NCBI GenBank assembly: GCA_002395225.1
Contig: DGWH01000105.1
Coordinates: 1 to 27,567 of the forward strand
DNA length: 27,567 nucleotides
DNA from: Christensenella sp. UBA4263
GTDB lineage: Bacteria > Bacillota > Clostridia > Christensenellales > Aristaeellaceae
Direction of reading: 5' to 3'
Shown here: positions 22,898-27,567 of the stretch, in pieces
Layout of the letters: the number at the start of each line of letters is the position of its first letter
Position numbering within the stretch: position 1 is the stretch's first letter
Made by a program: the position numbers and the translations under genes
The notes under the pieces: generated by a model
Seen by the model: only the letters and a program-made list of their open reading frames with translations
What the model was told of the DNA's origin: nothing
Database searches by the model: none

Positions 22898-23045
22898 ATC
22901 AAAAATGGTCATTTTTGACGGCTTCCCACCGTTTCCGAAAGCTTCGCGAACGTTTTCCCGCCTTTTTTGCCAATTTTCATTTGTTTCTCACTTTTTCCAT
23001 TTCTTTTCATACAGATCAGCTTATACAGGCCGAGGAGGAGATTAC

Positions 23046-23876
23046 ATGATTGTACAGATACAGGATGACTTTGATCTTGACCGGATTGCCGGCAGTGGGC
23101 AGTGCTTCAGATGGGAAAAACAGGACGGGGGTTACCGGATTGTGCACCGGGGACACTGTCTGTGGATCCGCCCGGAAAAGGACCGGTTCCGGGCTGACTG
23201 CACGGAGGAGGAATACGCCAATGTCTGGCATCCGTATTTTGACCTTGACACCTCCTATGCCGGAATCCGCGGAAAAGTGGACCCGGCGGCGGATCCGTAC
23301 CTGGCCAAAGCCGCCGATGCACAGCAGGGAATCCGGATTCTGCGGCAGGATCCGTGGGAAATGGTCATCAGCTTTATCATCTCCCAGAACCGGAATATTC
23401 CCATGATCCGGCGTTCCATTGAGGCACTGTGCGCCTGTGCCGGGGAACTGCGGGAGGGCCGGTCCGGAACTTTCCGGACGTTCCCGGGACCGGAGGCGGT
23501 GGCCCGGCTGGACCGTGACACCCTGATGGGTCCCTGTGCACTGGGGTACCGCTGGAAATACGTGCAGGAGGTGAGCCGGCTGACGGCAGATGGGCATTTT
23601 TCGCCGGAGCAGCTCTCGGCGCTCAGCGATGAGGAGGCAATGGAAGTGCTCAGGGCCCTCCCGGGGATCGGGCCAAAAGTGGCCAGCTGCATCCTGCTGT
23701 TCGGCTTCCACCGCCTTGATTTCTTTCCGGTGGATGTCTGGATCCGGCGGGTTCTTGCGGAACAGTATCCGCAGGGTTATGACCGGGAGAGGTATGCGCC
23801 GTATAACGGGGTCTGTCAGCAGTATCTGTTCGCCTACTCCCGGTCTCAGGCGGGCAAAAAGCCGGAAAAGGACTGA
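23046..23876 (+). CDS. 8-oxoguanine DNA glycosylase (OGG-type, HhH-GPD)
   Basis: This base-excision repair enzyme removes oxidised guanine and cuts the strand at the resulting site. The protein has 276 residues. An N-terminal OGG_N-like domain (about 1-95) includes GSGQCFRWEKQDGGY and the strand around VHRGHCLWI. The HhH-GPD core follows from about residue 105 (ISFIISQNRNIPMIRR). The hairpin LRALPGIGPKVASCILLFGF carries the Schiff-base lysine K211, and FPVDVWIRRVL carries the catalytic aspartate D230. Together with the N-terminal domain this favours OGG over AlkA or EndoIII; there is no iron-sulfur cysteine cluster. AGGAGG at 23033-23038 sets the start at 23046, not the frame's earlier ATG inside the hsp20 operator region. 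Confidence 0.92.
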   Translation: MIVQIQDDFDLDRIAGSGQCFRWEKQDGGYRIVHRGHCLWIRPEKDRFRADCTEEEYANVWHPYFDLDTSYAGIRGKVDPAADPYLAKAADAQQGIRILRQDPWEMVISFIISQNRNIPMIRRSIEALCACAGELREGRSGTFRTFPGPEAVARLDRDTLMGPCALGYRWKYVQEVSRLTADGHFSPEQLSALSDEEAMEVLRALPGIGPKVASCILLFGFHRLDFFPVDVWIRRVLAEQYPQGYDRERYAPYNGVCQQYLFAYSRSQAGKKPEKD

Positions 23877-24025
23877 GACAATTTGGGCGCCGGGGAAACC
23901 GTGATCCGGGCGGGAAAACCGGTATGGAATCGGCTCGCCGGAAGGGAATGTTTTCATTTTCGGTGGCGGCTGTCCGGCTTTTGTGGTAAACTGAAAACAG
24001 AAAAAATGCCGGGGAGATGAGAAAA

Positions 24026-27000
24026 ATGTATGAAGCTGACAGAATTCACAGAGAACTGGACTGGAAGGGACTGTTTAAGCCGGAAGCGCTTGAAAAAGGC
24101 CGGCAGATTGCGGCAAAACTGAAAATTGAAAAGAAGGACACCAACTGGTATGGAACGACCAGCTATTCGATCGAATATCCGCGGACGCGTGTCATTGTGT
24201 CCATGCATTCAGTGCCGACAGAACTGGGAGAGACGTGGAACAATGCCTATTTTGAATGCACCGAATGTACCACAAGGCGGGGCTATGGAAGATCGACTGC
24301 GCGCTGTGAACATATGGCAGCTGTTTTTTTCTGGATTGAAAAAACATCCGGACCATGGACCGTATGGGAATCGGATTACGATTACAAGCTTCGGAAAAAG
24401 ACAGAGGAACTCAAGGCACTGAAGCAGAAGAGGGACAAAGAGAAAAAGGCTGCCGGAACGAACCCGGTGCCGGCGCTGAATGCATTCAGGGGCAGAACGG
24501 CGGCCGGGGCGGTCTATTTTGACATGGAAGCGCTGCTTGGATCATATAAGACCACACCGGCAGCCATCCTGTATATGGACGAAGCGAAAAAGACGGTCAG
24601 CAGTTCTTCCTCTACCTATGAAATCGAGACCACCCGGGAAGGGGAAAAATCCCTGAGTTTTTCCCAGCGCTTCAATGCACCCCTTGAGGATGTGATTGTA
24701 TGGGGCAGCATCATTGACGGAAAACTGAACATTCAGCATAATGCCGTCAAGCTGGATGCAAGATCTTCCTATGTCAGCGCATATGGCCGGGATAATCAGC
24801 GGAAAAGCATTGATGAGCCTCTGGATGAATATGATCTGGAAACGATCCGGAGGGTCTGGAACAGGGCAGACAAGGAAGGAACCAAAAAGATTACGGATGA
24901 CGGGGCAGAGAAATTCTTCCGCAGCATTCGCAAAATGCGCGAGGAAAGCGCCATCAAGGAAACCCGGACGGTGGAAAAGGTTTCCAAAAAGGCCGTCATC
25001 GACATTCTGCCCCGGATTGTCCTTGAAAACGGTGTGCCGATCCTCTCATTCAAAATCGGGGTCGGCGGAGCGAAAAAGTACATCGTCAAGGACTGCCATC
25101 AGCTGATCAGTGCGGTTCTGAAGGAAGAGGACTATGTGCTGGGAAAGAAGGAAACCCTTCATTTTGCCGAGCAGGAATTCATGCCAAATGCAGAGGTTCT
25201 CTTTGACTTTATCCGCCGCAATCAGGCGGATTCCTACGGAGGGACGTATCAGATTCCCCTGAAGGGCTCCCGCCTTGACAATTTCTACGATATGTACAAC
25301 GGGGACTGTGAGCTCCTCGATAAGACGAACAATATCAAGGATGAGATCGTTCGGGTCGGCCACATGGACATCCGCTTCAAACTGACGGCGGACCGCCTGG
25401 CGGATGCCAGGGACAATTTCATCGGCGTGACGGTTTCAGGCTTTGTGCCGGTGATGATCAGCGGAAACTCATACAAATACGTGATCAACACCACCGGCCT
25501 CTCCCGCGTGTCCGATCAGGAAATTTCGGTGCTGACCCCGTTTATCTCGGTGTCGGATTCCTCCGGCTATTTCCGCTTCCAGGTAGGGAAGGACCGGCTG
25601 CAGGAGTTTTATTACCGCGTTCTGCCAGGGCTGCTTGAAAACCCGTTCGTCGAGTTTGTGGACAACTGTGTGGATGAGGCCTCCGGTTATCTGCCCCCGG
25701 AACCGAACTTTACCTTTTATCTGGATCTGGATGACAGCAACCGCCTCACCATCCGCGGCGTTGTCCGGTATGATGAGCTTGAGTATCCGCTGGTTCCGGC
25801 AGAGCAGGCCGGCGGAGGGTATCATGACGTGGAGCAGGAGGAGCGGGCGCTGAAGTGCGTCCGGCGGTGGACGCCCACGATTCAGCAGGAGACGAACAGC
25901 TATACGGGAAAACTGACGGATGACCGCCTGTATGATTTCCTGACCGTGGGGCTTTCGGAACTGGAATATTACGGACAGATCAAGGGAAGCAGCAGCTTCC
26001 TGTCCAAACGCGTCATCTCCGGTCCGGCGGTTCAGGTCGGCGTCTCGGTTGACAGCGGCGGCCTGCTGAACATTTCCGTGATTTCCAAAGAACTCTCTCC
26101 CCGGGAGCTCCTTGATGTCTACAACAGCTATGTGCAGAAAAAGCGCTATTACCGCCTGAAGAGCGGCGACTTTGTGGACCTGACACAGGATGAACAGCTG
26201 AGTGAACTGAGCACGTTCATGACGCAGATGCAGCTGCTCCCCAAGGATGTCATCAACAGCAAGCTGAAGGTCCCCATGTACCGGGCACTGTATCTGGACA
26301 GGATGCTGGAGGATCATGAGAAGCTGGCCAGCACCCGGGACCGCACCTACCGTGCCCTGATCCGGAATTTCAAGACGGTCAGGGATGCGGAATTTGAGGT
26401 TCCCGCCACCCTTGAGGACGTGATGCGGCCGTATCAGGTGTATGGCTATAAATGGCTGAAAACGCTGGAGGGCTCCGGATTCGGCGGAATCCTGGCGGAT
26501 GAGATGGGTCTGGGGAAAACCCTGCAGATGATCTCCGTTTTCAAGGAATACAAGGATGAACGGGCCAAGGCCCGCGGAAAAAAGGAGGCGGGCAAGCCGG
26601 CCCTGGTGGTCTGCCCGGCGTCCCTGGTCTATAACTGGCAGGAGGAGATCGCCAAATTTGCCCCGGACCTGACCGTCTCTGTCCTGGCGGGAACCCAGGG
26701 TGCCCGGAAAAAGGCTCTCGGCGACTTTGCCGGGGTGGATGTGTTCATTACCTCCTATGATCTTCTGAAGCGGGACATCGCCCTTTACACGGATCTGACC
26801 TTTTCCAGCTGTGTCCTGGATGAGGCCCAGTATATCAAGAATGCCCGGGCGGCGGCCGCCAAGACGGTCAAGCTGATTCAGGCGGATCATCGCTATGCCC
26901 TGACCGGCACCCCGATTGAGAACCGGCTCTCTGAGCTGTGGAGCATCTTTGATTTCCTCATGCCCGGTTTCCTGTATGACCAGGCAACCTTCCAGCGGGA

Positions 27001-27567
27001 TTATGAACTGCCCATCGCCAAATATAAAGATGAGGAAGCGACAAACCGGCTGAAGACCATGACGGCGCCGTTTATCCTGCGCCGCAGGAAGGCGGATGTG
27101 CTCAAGGATCTGCCGGCCAAGCTGGAGGAGGTGCGGTACGCGCATCTTGAGGGGGAACAGCAGAAGATCTATGATGGTCAGGTGGTCCGCATGAAGGAGA
27201 TGCTGGCGGGCGGTGAACTGGCCGGCGAGGAGAAGATCAAGATCTTTGCCGAACTCACCCGGATTCGCCAGATCTGCTGCGATCCGTCCCTTCTCTTTGA
27301 AAACTACAGCGGGGAGAGCGCCAAGCGTGAGGCCTGCATGGAGCTGGTGAAGAGCGCCATTGAGGGCGGACACCGGATGCTCATCTTCTCGCAGTTTGTC
27401 AGCATGCTGAATCTGCTGGAGGAGGATTTTGCCAAAGAGGGCATTGAAACCTACAAGATCATCGGCGCAACGCCCAAGGAAAAGCGGATTTCGCTGGTCC
27501 GGCAGTTCAATGAAAATGATGTGCCGGTCTTCCTGATTTCCCTCAAGGCGGGCGGCACCGGACTCAA
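24026..27567 (+). CDS. SNF2-family helicase with SWIM-like zinc finger, 3' end outside window
   Basis: This large DNA-dependent ATPase runs off the window: 1,180 codons are visible without a stop. A SWIM-type zinc-binding pattern lies near the N-terminus (C78, C81, C94, H96), with CxxC in place of the usual CxC. A long region to about residue 790 corresponds to the bacterial SNF2-associated domain. The helicase core starts at RPYQVYGYKWLKTL, with Walker A ADEMGLGKT (K831), Walker B box LDEAQ (D932 by my count), and TGTPIENRLSELWSIFDFL. The second RecA lobe begins HRMLIFSQFVSMLNLL and reaches SLKAGGTGL as the window ends. GGGGAG nine bases upstream favours ATG 24026; the in-frame ATG at 24017 abuts that site. 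Its cellular role is not established; chromatin-like remodelling should not be assumed. Confidence 0.93.
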   Translation, partial: MYEADRIHRELDWKGLFKPEALEKGRQIAAKLKIEKKDTNWYGTTSYSIEYPRTRVIVSMHSVPTELGETWNNAYFECTECTTRRGYGRSTARCEHMAAVFFWIEKTSGPWTVWESDYDYKLRKKTEELKALKQKRDKEKKAAGTNPVPALNAFRGRTAAGAVYFDMEALLGSYKTTPAAILYMDEAKKTVSSSSSTYEIETTREGEKSLSFSQRFNAPLEDVIVWGSIIDGKLNIQHNAVKLDARSSYVSAYGRDNQRKSIDEPLDEYDLETIRRVWNRADKEGTKKITDDGAEKFFRSIRKMREESAIKETRTVEKVSKKAVIDILPRIVLENGVPILSFKIGVGGAKKYIVKDCHQLISAVLKEEDYVLGKKETLHFAEQEFMPNAEVLFDFIRRNQADSYGGTYQIPLKGSRLDNFYDMYNGDCELLDKTNNIKDEIVRVGHMDIRFKLTADRLADARDNFIGVTVSGFVPVMISGNSYKYVINTTGLSRVSDQEISVLTPFISVSDSSGYFRFQVGKDRLQEFYYRVLPGLLENPFVEFVDNCVDEASGYLPPEPNFTFYLDLDDSNRLTIRGVVRYDELEYPLVPAEQAGGGYHDVEQEERALKCVRRWTPTIQQETNSYTGKLTDDRLYDFLTVGLSELEYYGQIKGSSSFLSKRVISGPAVQVGVSVDSGGLLNISVISKELSPRELLDVYNSYVQKKRYYRLKSGDFVDLTQDEQLSELSTFMTQMQLLPKDVINSKLKVPMYRALYLDRMLEDHEKLASTRDRTYRALIRNFKTVRDAEFEVPATLEDVMRPYQVYGYKWLKTLEGSGFGGILADEMGLGKTLQMISVFKEYKDERAKARGKKEAGKPALVVCPASLVYNWQEEIAKFAPDLTVSVLAGTQGARKKALGDFAGVDVFITSYDLLKRDIALYTDLTFSSCVLDEAQYIKNARAAAAKTVKLIQADHRYALTGTPIENRLSELWSIFDFLMPGFLYDQATFQRDYELPIAKYKDEEATNRLKTMTAPFILRRRKADVLKDLPAKLEEVRYAHLEGEQQKIYDGQVVRMKEMLAGGELAGEEKIKIFAELTRIRQICCDPSLLFENYSGESAKREACMELVKSAIEGGHRMLIFSQFVSMLNLLEEDFAKEGIETYKIIGATPKEKRISLVRQFNENDVPVFLISLKAGGTGL

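Noticed and set aside
25469..27373. A 634-codon open frame on the minus strand
   Set aside because: It lies entirely opposite the SNF2 helicase, which has clear motifs throughout. High GC with few stop codons on the antisense strand explains it; it has no ribosome site or recognisable domain.
1..27567. CRISPR arrays, intact insertion sequences, tRNA or rRNA genes
   Set aside because: I saw no regularly spaced repeats with unique spacers, no intact transposase, and no tRNA or rRNA apart from the tRNA-like part of tmRNA.

Overview
The window looks like a chromosomal segment of a moderately GC-rich Bacillota, most likely a gut-type Clostridia. The clues are YesM/YesN-type two-component regulators, strong GGAGG ribosome sites, SigA promoters with 16-17 base spacers, a CtsR operator, paired ARG-box-like sites, a YolD plus Y-family polymerase cassette, and a SNF2 helicase with the bacterial SNF2-associated region. 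The exact family cannot be fixed from sequence alone. About two thirds is ordinary core or metabolic DNA; positions 9,130-15,800 are accessory and partly decayed.

Layout. (1) 1-7,440: a sensor kinase (5' end cut by the window) and an AraC-type response regulator, then a four-gene sugar ABC importer closely resembling E. coli YtfQ-YtfR-YtfT-YjfF (galactofuranose). The likely logic is that the two-component pair senses a saccharide and drives the importer. A perfect palindrome separates the binding-protein gene from the ATPase gene. (2) 7,455-8,180: a small exported protein of unknown function on the minus strand, with its own consensus promoter and a long hairpin-containing leader. (3) 8,262-9,172: smpB and ssrA (tmRNA), the trans-translation pair, two bases apart. 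(4) 9,106-11,423: a degenerate second copy of the ssrA 3' end plus terminator, a repeat-bearing non-coding stretch, and an AT-richer AAA-ATPase/PD-(D/E)XK gene. Together these look like the scar of an element integrated at ssrA. (5) 11,452-14,000, minus strand: Y-family polymerase and YolD-like gene behind a long structured leader, followed by a fragment of a HicB-like antitoxin and a terminator. (6) 14,188-15,812: an exported DUF218/YdcF-like protein, then a frameshifted RelB/DinJ antitoxin and a broken RelE/ParE toxin. (7) 15,813-17,687: a soluble diguanylate cyclase with a LacI-type ligand-binding domain as its sensor. (8) 17,748-22,109, minus strand: argC-argJ-argB-argD, the cyclic acetyl-ornithine route to arginine, behind a SigA promoter and a paired ArgR-type operator. 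(9) 22,206-22,897, minus strand: an Hsp20 chaperone whose promoter is overlapped by a textbook CtsR operator. (10) 23,046 to the end: an OGG-type 8-oxoguanine glycosylase and a large SNF2-family helicase that runs off the window.

No clearly new multi-gene system is visible. The best leads are the ssrA scar with its AAA/PD-(D/E)XK cargo, the cluster of decayed toxin-antitoxin genes missed by simple ORF calling, the LacI-sensor diguanylate cyclase, and the two well-defined operators. All family assignments are from motif recognition by eye; no database search was run.
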